Below, one piece after another: positions 21,567-34,800 of a stretch of 64,000 nucleotides of DNA. This stretch comes from Pratylenchus scribneri (lineage: Eukaryota; Nematoda; Chromadorea; Rhabditida; Pratylenchidae). The stretch is from NCBI GenBank assembly GCA_030063045.1, contig JAQSEB010000147.1:1178001-1242000 (forward strand), read 5' to 3'. Position 1 is the stretch's first letter. Each line of letters begins with the position of its first letter. The position numbers and the translations under genes are program-made. Below the pieces are notes generated by a model. That model did not search any database. It had not been told where the DNA came from and saw nothing but the letters and a program-made list of their open reading frames with translations.

Positions 21567-24500
21567 AATAATTTAAAAAAATTAGCAAAAATTTTCCAAA
21601 TTTATTAATAAATATTTATTTAGAATTTCGCGTTTTTTCCTGTACAATTATATTTTCACTTAAAAAATATATGGCATGAATAAAAATTTGAAATAAGTCA
21701 ATTTTTTGTTAAATTCTATAATTAACGGAAAAAATAAAAATACGCATTATTCTTTAATTATTTTTTTATTGCTTTGTTTAGACTTTTTTGTGTGTAATAT
21801 TCAAGTAATTTCTTTCATTCACATTAATTTCAACAATTTTCCCCCTTCTTTTCCCAAAGAAGCACACGCCCAATGCGCAGGAGGGGTGGTGGTGAACATT
21901 TCCAAAAAGCAAATCCATTAGCAATGTGAGCTTCTTCTCAATTTCTTTCCCCCATCTCCGCAATTTATTCCTCCCACCAAAATTACCCAAAAGGGGTTTG
22001 GCGTTCCCCCAACCACCCTTCGCGTTCATTAGCCCTTCTCCTTATTTTTGGTCTTCATTCATTAACTTTTTTTGGAAGCATCTCTGCGCAATGAACCGAA
22101 AATAGAAGTAAGGGAGGACTGGAATATTCATTTTTTTGCAAGATTCTTTGCTCGCGCGCGCCAAAACAATTTGTTGGTGTTGAATTTGTGTGTTGATATA
22201 TGGAAAGATGGGACTGTTTGGGGTAAAAGGGCAAGAAGTAATTACTAATTAGTTTACAAAAAAAGAATAAATTAATTAAATAAATTAATTGCAATCTTTT
22301 CACCTTTCTTATTTTATTTCAAAAAACAAATTTTAAGAATTATTTAAAAAATTTATTTAATTAAAATTTGAAGCCTGAACATTTACATTCCTAAAAATAC
22401 GGTTCCTAAAATCTTTAACTTTTATTTCCATCTTTTAAATTGTGCCTTTTCGATCAACTTTCAATTTATACAGTATTTTGCCACATTTCTAGATTTCTAA
22501 CTATTAATTTCATAAATGTCATATTTTTTATGCCATCATTCACAGAGTATTAACATTGAATTAGGAAGGATTCCATGACTACTTTTAAGGAACAAAGTGA
22601 CTGCTAATTTATCAATATTTTATTTTTTGTCTTACCTTATCCATCAATTTTGTACGTCAACATATTTTATGACATGAGATATATTTAAAAAAAAATATTT
22701 GACAAATCTTTCATAAAAACTTTTATTTTTTATTTCCAATTTGACGGAAATAAAACCGATCTGACCGGAAATTGCACTTTCATTTTGTCCGTTTTTCTGC
22801 GGAGACATTATCTCACCAATTTAGGAAAATTATTTTTATTTTGTTTTGTTGGAACCCAAAATTTACAATTTTTCATTTTCAATTTCCGTCACGTGTGGGA
22901 GGACACAAATTGGGCCGCGCGGAAATCGAATCAGCAAAATTTTGGGTCGAGAGTTTCCCTTTCTATTTCCGCCTCAAATTAATAAATAAAATATATTTTT
23001 TATTGCCCGTTTTATGGGTGGTTTGCCCTTTTACCCGCTCGCCATTGTTCAGTACGAAACAACAGCAGAAATATATATTAATTATAATAAATATATGACA
23101 AATTGAACATAAATTGTAAATTAATATAAAAAAAGAAAAAATTTTGCACATAAAATCCCAATAAATTTGACTATTTTTATTCCATTTTAACTGAATAATA
23201 AAGTGTAATGAATAATGTGCAAAGTTTTAGGTTTTACATATTTTGTATAGATTTGATCAAAAAAGCATATAATTAATGTCTTGAATATTTTAATTTTTTT
23301 TTGAACTATTTTAAAATTTGGGCATTTTTTGAAGGAAAAATTCATTAAAAATAGAAATACAAAAAAATTACCTATTTTAGATATTGAAACCTATTTTTGG
23401 CACATTTCAAGGAAAACCCCCATAGAGGCACATATTTAATTATTTTTGCAATCAAAAATCCGCTATCAAGTAACGACAAATTCAGATGCTTTATTTATTT
23501 AGTCAACAATAAATAAAAATTAGCTTTGCATTAATCTTGGATTTTTTTAGATATTTTCAAGTTGAAAAATTCCAATTTTTATTAGTCATAAGGAAATATT
23601 CCCCGAGAAATTTGCAAAGAAATATGAAGAAATATTTATAAAATTGCGCATCTCTTCACATTTAATAAGCGTTCACATTCCCTCGCCATTAAATCATCAT
23701 TTTATCCACACAAAATAAGCAAGGAAAATAGCCACAATTCAGTTGAAGATAAACCGGTTTCCACCGCCCAAATATAACCATAATATTCCCCATTTTATCC
23801 CATTCCTTTGCGCATTCATCAGCTCTGCCAAATCTTCTTTTTCGTCATTCATTGCCAAAATTATTTCATCCTTCTCTCCAATTCGCCGCTAAAATTTTAT
23901 TCCGACACGTTCAATGACCAAAAGCAGCCACACCCAAAATCATATAACATTCCTCTTCCGATTTTAGGATTTTGAAAGTGCGCCCATACATAACTCTTGG
24001 CATTCATCTCATTCCCCTTTTTCTGGATTGGTGGTCATTTCTCATTTCTATGCATTTTCTCTAGTATTCTTCCAGTAAATTCCATCATTTTACTTCCATT
24101 TTTGTGCCAATTAAATTAAATCCTGCTATTTTTTCCTTATGGAATAAATAAATTTAAAACCGATTTAAAATATTTATATCCATAATTAAATTAAATAATT
24201 AAAAAAAATTTTTTGTAGCCGTATAACAAATCAAATTTACAAAGAAGAGGCATTGTTTCTTTCATTTTTGGCAAATTCTTCATCAACATCGATTCAAATT
24301 ATTCCTTCCAATTTTCATCATTTTTGCATCAATTTTCCAACCAAAATTATTCATTCCATTTTTCATCCCCATTTCCATTTCTTTATCCTCCTTCCAATCC
24401 GCACTAATTTCGCCTTAAAATCGCCTTTGGCAATTTCTTTCCACCAAAGATAAAATTTTAAGAAAAATGCGAGCGAGATCTCGCATGCGAGATCTCGCAA

Positions 24501-25558
24501 AAATCTCTCGCGAGATATCGTAAAATTTCTCGCGATATCTCGCCTCGCGCCGATCTCTAATGCAAATATATCATATTTTAAATGAAAGTTAAAAAATAAA
24601 TTATTCATTCCATTTGCCAATAATTGTCATTTGTCCTTATTTTCTTGTTAAAAATATTTATATAAATCTTAGCCCAACCACTTGATCATCCATGAATGTT
24701 CATCCCATCATCAAAATATAGGGCTTGACCTAGTCTCATTTGATCAGTAGAGCATATTCTCAGTAGCCCTCAATCCCATTCCAAATGAGCATTTTGTATG
24801 GGTTTTCCGGATGAATAAACTTATCCAATTACACAAATTTTTGGGTGAGCCATCAGCCTGGAATGCGCATTTTTGGAGTTGGGAATTTCTGGGTTGGCGC
24901 CTGCCTTGAGGGGAAATGACTAACTATAAGGAAGGATCGCATGAATAACCCCTTAGAGCGAACACACAAAAATGCTATTGGTGAACGTCTTAATATGCAA
25001 AAAGGCGTGAATAACAACTCTGCGCATTATGCCCCTTTCAACAACCATATTAGGATGCGTTGCTGCATTCTTTTCCATGGCTATATAAATATCAAATAAG
25101 CAAACCATTTTATCTAATATACTATTCCTATTCCTATTTAAGTATTTTGGGCTTTTATATATTATCTTGATGCAGATTTGAATTTTCACCCCCAAAATGA
25201 TCCTATATTACCCTAAAAATCGGTCTCTCTGGGATTCTAGAATTCTAAAATAGTATTTTTCCATCATTTTATAATGAAATTTGAATAGTAGAAACAAAAA
25301 ATTTCAAAAAAATTTTTTCAAATCTGCACCCGGATAATACGTGGATCTTATTTTGACCCAAAAAACATTAATCATCCAAAAATGTGGCTCTAATTTTAGC
25401 TTATTAAATTTGACATTCTAATCGCAGAACGTAGACCTAACTGTAAGCATTTAAATTTCTTTCTGAATTAATTATTTTTTATTTTTCGAGCCTTTTTAAA
25501 TATTTTTTCAACATGTTTTTTTAATATATTTTTATTTTCTAAAGCAAAATTTTAGAAA
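21567..25558. other. gene-poor intergenic DNA
   Basis: No exon chain or RNA gene recognised. The only strongly structured piece is the GAGATCTCGC cluster at 24470-24560. Short open frames lack conserved residues. Confidence 0.5.
24470..24560. repeat. GAGATCTCGC palindromic cluster
   Basis: About 90 bp made of overlapping self-complementary units (GCGAGATCTCGC, CTCGCGAGATATCG, CGATATCTCGC), ending GCCGATCTCTAATGC. AATGC occurs at both edges. It looks like a truncated or very small member of the motif-packed elements seen elsewhere in the window, but no firm target duplication is visible. Confidence 0.55.
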
Positions 25559-26316
25559 ATGTCCCTCAATTCTATAAATTTTCTGAAGAGGAAGAGTTTT
25601 TGGCGTCATCAAAGGCCTACAACACAAATTTCAGCAATAATTTTCTTCCTAATTTTATCAATTTCCATTCTACTCCCAGACACAACCGAGGCAGCTCCAC
25701 ATCACAAAAGAAAAAGGTGGGAAAAAAAATTAAAAATTAATTAAAATTTAAATTAAAAATCATTTCCATTTATGGTAAATAAAAAATAAAAATTTGATTA
25801 TTTAATTTTTTTAACCATTCATTTAAAAAAGCTAATTTTTGAGAAAAAAAATTCATAAAAATTTTAACTTGTATCCACTAAAAATTTTTGAAAGTAATTA
25901 ATAATTAAAGAGTGAAAAAAAGGTCTTAATTTTCGGATTAAAAAATTAATTTTAAAAATTTAGATATTGAATATAAACTTTATAAAAAAGTCAATTAATT
26001 TAATACTCCAAATTCAGTTATTCTCTGAAAAAAGGCAGTCGATTGGAAAGGCATCATCGAAAAAGTTTAGCCCAATGGCGAATGGCCTATGAACATTTGG
26101 GCGGCCAAAAACATCATCATCACCATAAAAGGCATCAAAGGTAAATTTATTTTTGATCAAATTCGATTTAAATGGAATTGGATTTAAAATTTATATAAAA
26201 AATTTTGATTATTTAAATTTTTAAATTTTAGGAAGCCAAAAATTCATCGGATGGATTTGGACGAAATTCTCCAACAAATGGATTCAGTGGTGAAACCGCG
26301 TTTTGGCAGAAGATGA
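25559..26316 (+). CDS. flp-33: FLP-33-like FMRFamide-related neuropeptide precursor (3 exons, 121 aa)
   Basis: Exons 25559-25716, 26018-26140 and 26232-26316, with GT-AG junctions and matching phases (366 nt). The start is preceded by TTTTAGAAA, a possible trans-splice acceptor. Residues 23-45 form a hydrophobic secretory signal ending near DTTEA/AP. The middle is basic with a run of histidines. The precursor ends MDSVVKPRFGRR and a stop: a Gly amide donor followed by a dibasic site, so the mature peptide would end KPRF-amide. From memory, C. elegans FLP-33 is a single long peptide ending QKPRF-amide with a similar acidic-hydrophobic body, which fits. It would act as a secreted ligand of an FMRFamide-type receptor. 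No other RFamide copy is present, consistent with a single-peptide precursor. Confidence 0.8.
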
Positions 26317-27197
26317 TCAAAAATATTAATTCTTCATTTTTCCCATATTTCCTCACATCCATGAAATCCATTTTGAAAAGCAACGAATCATCAAAAAATT
26401 CAAAATTTGCCCATTTTTCTTTCTTAATTTTATTTTTATTTATGCTCATCATTAAATTCCTATTTTTTATTTGTTTGCCTTTCATGCTTTAAAAATTTTG
26501 ACTTGTGTATTTTTTTCTGTGATAAATATATGAAAATATTTTATGAAAATTTTTTTTCTATTTATAATTAATAATTAGAGAATAAAAAAGGAATTCCCAT
26601 ATTTTTAGGGCCATAAATTTGGCATGATCTCTAAGTCCTCGAATTTACTTCTATAATTTTAACCGGATTTCGATTATTGTTGGCAATTTTAAAAGAAAGT
26701 TCATTATCCTTTTATTTTTTACAAATGAGAAGTCTTTTAATCAAATTTCAATGTAATATAGAGATCGAACGGTTCAGGATCCTGTTCGGGTAAGAAATTC
26801 GGAAAAAAATGTTCATTTTTTCCATAAAATTGAAATTTTTTAAAATTTTTCACTGAACATATTTATCTGAAATCTCATCAGAGAAGATCTTTGAAACTTG
26901 AATGATATTTATTTATATTTATGATGTTTGGTAAGCACCTCCCTCCGTTTGTTTTTTATTTATTTCCCCTTATTTACCAATTCTTTCCTCCATTTCACCA
27001 ATTCCATATCCTCTCCAAATTATAGATTAAAAAACAAAATTTTGACCAAAAATAATCAAAAAAATATTTTTTCTATCATTATATTATGATATCTTGCTAA
27101 ATTAAAGATAAAATTGTCAAAAAATTAAATAAATAAAGTGCACCTAAAAGCTCCTAAAATTAATAAAGGTATCAAATACAAAATTCTTCATCAAAGA
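26317..27197. other. intergenic DNA
   Basis: The 3' flank of the neuropeptide gene and 5' flank of the dehydrogenase. No feature beyond A+T-rich DNA is seen. Confidence 0.5.
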
Positions 27198-30100
27198 ATG
27201 CTTGAGACTTTAAAAACAAATACAGCCGAATTTTTCGCAGGAAAAGCTGTAAAAACGGCCACAGCCGTACAGGTTTTTTTTCAAATTAGCAGTTAATATT
27301 TTTGAAAAAATAAATTATAAAATTATTTTTATTAAATGTATTTAAATTCAACAAAATATTGATTTTCCCACATTTTTCCAGCCCAAATGGGATGAAGAAC
27401 ATCGCATGCATTGTTTGGTTTGGAATGGAAAATATGACATGGAATATGTGGAACACGCTCGGTCAGAAAAATTTAAATTAAATATCTATTATTTTTAAAA
27501 AATTTTTAAAGAAATAAAGACTTGGTTTAAAAAAAACAATTAAACTCAGAGATTATAAAAAAAATAGAAGATTTATATTTATGAAATGAGTTTCTTAATT
27601 TTATTACCATAAAATTAAATACACATAAAAAATTGCATTTAAAAATGGAATATATTTTATTTACATAAAATATTACTGAATTTATATAAATTTTTTCTTG
27701 TTGAAAAATATTATATTTTTAAGGCATAACTAAGTATTAGGGTTCAGGGTTAGGTTCAGGGCTGGATGGGATTAGAAGCTAAGAGTCAGGGAATGTTAAA
27801 AAAAAGTCTGATTTGGCCAAGTTATATGGCCTCAGAAATATAATATTTTTCGACTTGAAAGAATTTATGTAAATTCACTCATATAGCTCCATTAAAATGC
27901 CTAAATATATTTAATAATTTCGTTAAAATTTTATAAATATTATAGTCCATGCATCACGGATCCCACCGATGTGATTATCCAAGTGACGGCCACCACAATC
28001 TGTGGCTCAGATTTGCATCTCTACAAGGGCACATTTCCGGGCATGAAAAAAGGCGATATACAAGGTAATAAGAAATTTAAAAAAATATTTTAAGAAAGTC
28101 AAATCAAATTCAAAAATTTTAAATTTTTCACAGGTCATGAATTTATGGGCATTGTGGTGGAAACTGGTGAGGAAGTGCGCAAAATCTACCAAGGCCAACG
28201 TGTTTTGGTGGCTTTTGCCATTGCCTGTGGCCAATGTGAGCCAAAGGGAAGAATACACCGCATGTGATGTGACCAACCCATCGGCGGTTGTGGGCAAACT
28301 CTATGGGGACAGACCGCCAGCCTTTTATGGATATTCCCATTTGACTGGAGGGGTGCCAGGTATCATTCCTTATTTTAATTGAAAAATCTTTTTAAAATTA
28401 AATAGCTATTTTTTTATATTTTACTTGAATATAATTTGGTATTCCTTATGAATTTGGCTCCCAAAAATTGTTTTTTCATAAAGTCCGCAAAATAGGCCAA
28501 AAAAAGATTTAAAGCTTTCCGGAAATTAACCGGAAATTTAGATTAAAATTTCCGGAAATTAACCGTAACAGCCGGAAGACTTATTAGAACAAATCTTTAC
28601 GGAATCTAACGGTAACAACCAAAAAACTTTTTCCAGAAATTAACCAGAAAGAATCCGATTAAAACGTTAAGAAAATCATCGAAAAAATTAAATTTAAATT
28701 TCCGGAAAACAGTGTTGCCTAGACGCAAAATATGATATGCCCTGTAAACCTTGAAATCGCTTTTTTTAAATTAAAAATTTTTGGGACCTCAATTCATAAG
28801 GATTGCCCATTATTTAAATATTAAATCGTTATTTTTTCATATTTTAGTTAAAATTTATTAGATATTAATTGACTAATTTTTTCATAAATTAATTTAAAAT
28901 TATTTTAATATTAATTGACTTTTTTCATATTTCGATTGAAATTTTTTTAAATATTAATTTTTATTTATCCAGGTGGCCATGCCGAATTTGTTCGAGTTGC
29001 ATTCGCCGATGTGAACTGTTTCCCAGTACCTGATGATATTCCCGATGAGAAGGCACTCTATTTGACTGATGTAATTCCGACAGCTTATTTTGGTGCCCAA
29101 ATGGGCGAAGTTAAGGTACACGAATGGGGGAAAGAATAATATTTTTATTTAATGAAACATTTTGAACACAGGAAGGCAGTGTTGTTGGAATTTGGGGTTT
29201 GGGTCCAATTGGGATAATGGTCGCTCGTTGGTGTCAGGTATTGGATTTTATTCGAAAAATTGAAATAATATTAATTTATATTATTTAAAATAAGATTTTT
29301 ATATCGATTTTTGAAAAAAAAATTAGAGCAAATTTCAATTTTAGATTTTGGGTGCAAAACGCATCATTGGCATCGATGCCGTACCGGAACGTCTTCAATT
29401 GGCCAGCCATCATTTGGGCATTGAAACAATAAACTTCATGGAGCATCGGGGCAGAGTGGTGAAGGAAATTCGCCATCGTTTGGGTGGTGGCGCTTTGGAT
29501 GTTGCAATTGAATGTGCCGGTTTTGACTATTTGCAGAGCTGGATCCACAAAATTGAAGTGGCATTGGGTTTGTAATTAATAATAAAAATTTATAATTTTT
29601 ACTATTTCTTGTCTCTAAAATAGTCATTATTATTTTTTTAAAAAATCGATATTACCGAAAGAAATCTAAAAATATTTAAAAAAAATTCGATTTTATCAAA
29701 ATTAAAAGGGGAGTATATTAATTTACAACACAATAAATTCTTTCGTGTTGAAAAATATTATATTTTTGAGGCCATATAACCTGGCCAAATTAGACTTCTT
29801 AGATTCCCTACCCCCAGCCCCTAATCCCATCTTCTGCCCTGAACCTAAACCTTCGCCCTAATACCTAATTATGGCCAAGTTATATGGCCTGAAAAATATA
29901 ATATTTTCGATAAGAAAGAATTTGTGTAAATTCTGTCATTTTTATGTAAATTAATATTTTCTCAAATTAAAAATAAAATCATTCATTATTAATTTTATAT
30001 GCAGTCAAAAATAAAATTATTTTATTCATTTTTTTTTAATTTTCACAGGTCTCGAGACAGATACATCGGAAATTTTCGTTCAAATATTCCAAGCTGTGCG

Positions 30101-30432
30101 CAAATTTGGCACTGTTTCAATTTTGGGCGTTTATTGCGGTTTTGCCAACCATTTCCCCATTGGCCCAATGATGGAAAAGGGATTGACCATTCGTGGTGGC
30201 CAATGCCCCGCACAGAAATTCATCAAATTTTGCATGGAAAAAGTGCAAAGTGGTGAAATTGATCCAACATTTTTGGTTACTGGTCAGTTGAAAATTTATA
30301 TTATTTAGAAATATTAAAGGAATTTAAAAATTTATATTTTAAGATTATGGAACGCTGGAAGATGGACCAAAATTTTTCAAGAAAATGTGCGATAAAGAGG
30401 GCGGTTGCTTGAAGGTTTTCATGCGCCCATAG
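27198..30432 (+). CDS. zinc alcohol dehydrogenase, formaldehyde-dehydrogenase-like, with frameshift in exon 4
   Basis: Exons 27198-27272, 27382-27461, 27946-28064, 28134-28359, 28973-29115, 29172-29237, 29345-29567, 30049-30282, 30344-30432. MDR-fold oxidoreductase. Catalytic-zinc residues lie in [11 protein letters not shown] and GHEFMG. The Rossmann signature is GLGPIG, with an Asp in IGIDAV ending beta-2, which suggests NAD. The C-terminus CLKVFMRP matches this family. Exon 4 opens as [14 protein letters not shown] and reaches CGQCE, then must change frame to read [17 protein letters not shown]. Exon length is 226 nt where phases demand a multiple of 3. A 5-nt deletion near 28238-28242 explains both this and the loss of the third structural-zinc Cys (C-x2-C-x2-C-x7-C). 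The copy is either a recent pseudogene or contains a sequence error. AATAAA lies near 30533. The family is common in bacteria and fungi, so foreign origin is possible but untested. Confidence 0.85.
27690..27885. mobile_element. MITE in dehydrogenase intron 2
   Basis: Inverted ends GTTGAAAAATATTATATTTT and AATATAATATTTTTCGAC surround GGCCAAGTTATATGGCC and a GGGTTCAGGGTTAGG core. The same family is present in intron 7. Confidence 0.7.
29720..29945. mobile_element. MITE in dehydrogenase intron 7
   Basis: Ends AATTCTTTCGTGTTGAAAAA and TTCGATAAGAAAGAATTTGT, with AATATTATATTTTTGAGGCC inside and GGCCAAGTTATATGGCC as partner. The core reads CCCTGAACC..., inverted relative to the copy in intron 2. 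Confidence 0.7.
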
Positions 30433-31137
30433 AATATCCGTCTTCAATTTTTATTTTACTTTATTAGAAAAGAAAATTAAGATTGAATCTGACTTTGATG
30501 AATATTCAAATTTATTTTTATTTCAATTAATTAAATAAAGAATTTTTTATCCGTCAATGAATTCCATTGAACATTAAAGTGTTTTTTGTTGATCAATTTT
30601 AATTAATTGGTAAATATTTTTGAATTTTTGTGGAATATAAATTTTTCTCCAAATATTACTTCCCTATTTAATTGAAGCAAAATAGTTGATATCTTTCTTT
30701 TTCTTTCCCTTTATTATTTATTTCGTCCTTTAAGCTTTTTTTTTATTTTTATAAATTCTTTTCTGCCTATTGCCTCTCTATGTAATTTAATATTTTATTG
30801 TCCCGCCGATGCCATAGCCCGAGGGGCCAAAACCCGGCTAAAATTCTTTCAATGGCCCAAGCTGGAATTGTCTTTCATTTTTGGTTTAAGCACTCAAAGC
30901 TTAAAACCTTAAGAAATTGATTAGAAATTTATTGGATATTAATTTTCATCTATTCTTATTTATATATGTATGTGTCGGTTAAAAATTCCCTAAAATTGAG
31001 TGCAGTATAATTTTCCACGAATACATTTTTCTACTATTTGTTTACTCCAAAATTTATTTTGTGATTATAAATAGAAAAATTATATTTATTAAAAAATAAT
31101 TTGGGAACCCTAATTCATAATGATTCTACAAATCTTC

Positions 31138-31825
31138 ACGGTACTTGTGCAGTTTGTATCCTATTTTTTCCTCGAAAAAATTTTCGAAATTTTTTTTCCT
31201 TTGAATTTTATACCAATCGACGCGTCTTGACGAGCTGATTACGAAAATGTAATTTGTTTCGCATAAAATCCAAAAATAAAAAAGTTATGACCTCAAGAAA
31301 ATCGCAAAAGTGCTTGGTCCCCCCCTATGGGTCTGAACTAGAAAAATTTTTTGAAAATTTTTTCGGTCAAATTATAGCTCATTCAACGCGACTCGACGAG
31401 CAGAGTACGAATCTGTCATCGATTTCGCATAAAACATAAAAATAAAAAAGTTATGGCCATTTTTTTCTCGCTGGAATATGTTGGAACTGCAGAGCATATG
31501 CGCAATTTTAACTTTTTTATTTTTGCTTTTTATGCGAAATCGATGAAAGATTCACACTCTGCTCGTTGAGACGCGTCGAATGAGCTATAATTTGATGGAA
31601 AAAATTTTACAAAAATTTTTCGTGTTCATACCACAAGGAGGGACCCTTCACTTTTGCGATTTTCAAATGGCCATAACTTGGCCAAAATTTCTAGGATGTT
31701 AAAAATTTTTACATATTCGTAACCAGCTCTTCACGACGCTTCGATTGGTATATAATTTGACTGAAAAGCTAAAAAAAATTTTGACCCAAAAATAGGATAC
31801 AAACTGCACAAGTACCATTTTCACA
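31138..31825. mobile_element. 680-bp foldback element
   Basis: Left arm GTACTTGTGCAGTTTGTATC and right arm GATACAAACTGCACAAGTAC are exact complements. The inner arms pair again around CGACGCGTCTTGACGAGC, GCTCATTCAACGCGACTCGA and CGATTTCGCATAAAA. The turn lies near 31475, in CTCGCTGGAATATGTTGG, a phrase also present in the nested element at 8165-8540. No coding sequence. Confidence 0.8.
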
Positions 31826-34800
31826 ATGGCCAATTCTTTTGTCACCAAGTTTTCAACTCGTATTTTTAATATTTTAAATATATTGAATATTTGGACAATT
31901 TTAATATTTATTTATAGGCTTTATATGACGGCCTTCCATTTTTACTTAAATATTTAAAATTCTAACGGCAACCATTTAAGCGCATATTTTAACCTGAAGC
32001 AGGTCTGCTTGTTTCCATGGAATAATACCCTCCCGCCTTCTCTAATATAAAATGCCCCTTGGCCAATGCCCTTTATCAAAAATTCGGCCCAAATTCATTC
32101 ATCATTTTTTTTACTTAAGTCATGGAATGATTTACAATTTTTCTATACATATTTTAGTTTGACATTTTTGGTTAACAATTTTTGCATTTTCCGAATTTTA
32201 ATTTTCACATCAAAAAATTTGATTCGTATGCAAATGCGAAGGTATAGAAGAAAAATATTTTAAAATATGGTTTAATTATAAAATATAAAAATGCGAAAAC
32301 TGTAAAGGAAAATGTGGAGTTCAATAATAATTTTTCTGATGCCACTTTTAATGGGCTATATCAATTTTTGCTTATTAATTAAATAATTAAAGGAAAACAA
32401 ACAATTTCAAATATTTATTTGATAAAATTAATAGAAAGATTTAATCCATTAATGATTTTTTAGAATATTTATAGTAATTATTTTTCCCAAATAAAACTAT
32501 TGTTCTTCATCCAAATCATTCCATGTTCAAATCCCCCATAAAAATTGATCACAAGAATCCAATAAAAAATCGAATACCGCCAATTCCCCACAATAGCCAA
32601 ACATTATCAACAATCATCTTCCACCTCCGCTAGCCGCTTCCGTCATTTTCCTCCCAATAAATGAAATAATAGCCCACGGGGAAAGTGAGCAGCAATAAAT
32701 CTTTGCAAAAATGTGGCCAAAATTCCTCTTGGGCCACAGACCCAGGTGAACAATCAGAGATGAAATTGAATGGAAGAAAGTGGAAGGCGACAATTGTTTA
32801 TATTGTTCCCTAGTTTAGCTCAAAGTTCCCCAAATTCATGATCTTTTTCGGGATCTCATTTTAGTATCCAAATTTTATTAGCCCAAAGGCCATTTGATCA
32901 ACTAATTTTAACATAAAATTCCCGGAAAGCATTACTTTTTTATGGCCAAATATTGCTTTAGTGGATTTAAAGATTTGCCGTTATTTTTAGTTATGGTACT
33001 TAGACAAGAGTTCGAAAATTGATAAAAAGAAAACATTCTAGCTAGATAGAAGTTTTAAAAGTATGCAAAATAAATCTAAAAGGAATTCGAAGGAAGAATG
33101 GAGGGAAGCTTATTTTTTGATTTTTATATTTTTCTCTCAAGTTCATCATTTTCGTATTTTTTGGCCCCCATTTTTAGCTGTGACTTGGCCATCAATCAAA
33201 AAATTGGAGAGTCTAGCTACAAAAACAAATTTTAAGCAAAAGATGATCAGCCAATAAGTGTGGTCTTTTTGGGCTTTGTTTGCTGCCCAAATCAATCAAA
33301 ATAAATATCAATACATTAGATAAGAAATCCTAATTATTATAATTTTTATAAATTATTTTGCTAATAGTAAAATAATTCATTTTTATCTGGGCTATAAAAT
33401 TTAGTTGAATAATTTAGAATAACGTAAGCCAAATATTTATATGGGAGGACGATTCATATTTGTGACAAATTGACGACAAAAAAATAAATATTTAGAAGGA
33501 ATTTTGAACAAATGTTCACTCAATTGGGTGGGGAATGGGGACTCAATATGAAATCGAACCTCTTTGTTTTGGATATATTTATTTGGGTTTGGGCCATATG
33601 CTAGACCAAATGCCAACATTCTCCTTTCATCAATTCCCTCAATTGATCCAATCTAAATCAATCCATCGACGATCAAACACAAATATTGGCCAATCAAATT
33701 CTCACCTCCATATTTTCCACATTGATGAAAGATTCATCAAATTACTAATAAAATTCCAAATCTACAAAATTTATGCAAATAATTATTCAATTTAATTCAC
33801 CAAATTTATTGGTGAATAGAAAAAATTATTTTTATATTTTATGGCCATAAAATTAGGTCAAATTCCAATCAATTTTTTTTATTAAAAATATTTTATTTCT
33901 TGGTTTCGAAAATTCATCAATTAATCCGAAAATATTTTGTCAATTATTAATTTTAGAATTTGTCTAGGAAGTTTGCCTAAATTTTCAATTTCTAATATCT
34001 AACCCACCCTCATCCTCCTCCAACAATATGTTTCCTCCTTTATCACCCCAGGGGATTTGTTCCGTATTGACCAAAAATGCGTCCATGTGTCAATCTTGGC
34101 ACTCTTCATCTTTTTTCATTCCACCCCCGCCCTCTCTCAGCATGAGATTGGTATTTTTGGCCTTTTTTGGTAACATTTTTTAGTATAAATTGAACTTGTC
34201 TAGTTGACGGCCATTATTGTTGGCCTAAAGGAGGGAATATTACATCATTTTCCCATCCATTTTTTATAATTTATTCTATCTTCCTTTATTTTCAATTTTC
34301 ATTCATGAATTTTCCCTAAAAAGATTTCGCCTTTCAATTCTAATCTTTAACTCAAAAATGTATTTCCCTCAAAAATTTAAATCCTATCCCCCTTAATTAT
34401 TCATATTATAAGATTATTATTCTAGCTTACTTAGAGTTAGCATTTCTATATAAGAATTACTCAATTTTCAAAATATCAAATTTATAAATATAATGAAATG
34501 TTTGCCTTATATTTGGCCATTTCGCCCTATATTCTCTTTAGTTGCCAAAAATATTTTTTAGTTCCCTCGTCCCTCTCATTTCCTCTTCCTATTCGACTCG
34601 AATTCAAGTTTGATGCCATTTTTGGTGTGCCAATCCTCCTTCCCTTTCTAAACTCATTTCCTTGTTTACCATATTTGAAAGCAAAAGTCTTGTGCCAATG
34701 CCAATAGAATTTATTAAAGACATTTTCTATTATTGTAAAATATTCGTCATCATATTTTCTATTTAGATACTATATGGAATTTATTTTTTATTCTAATTAA

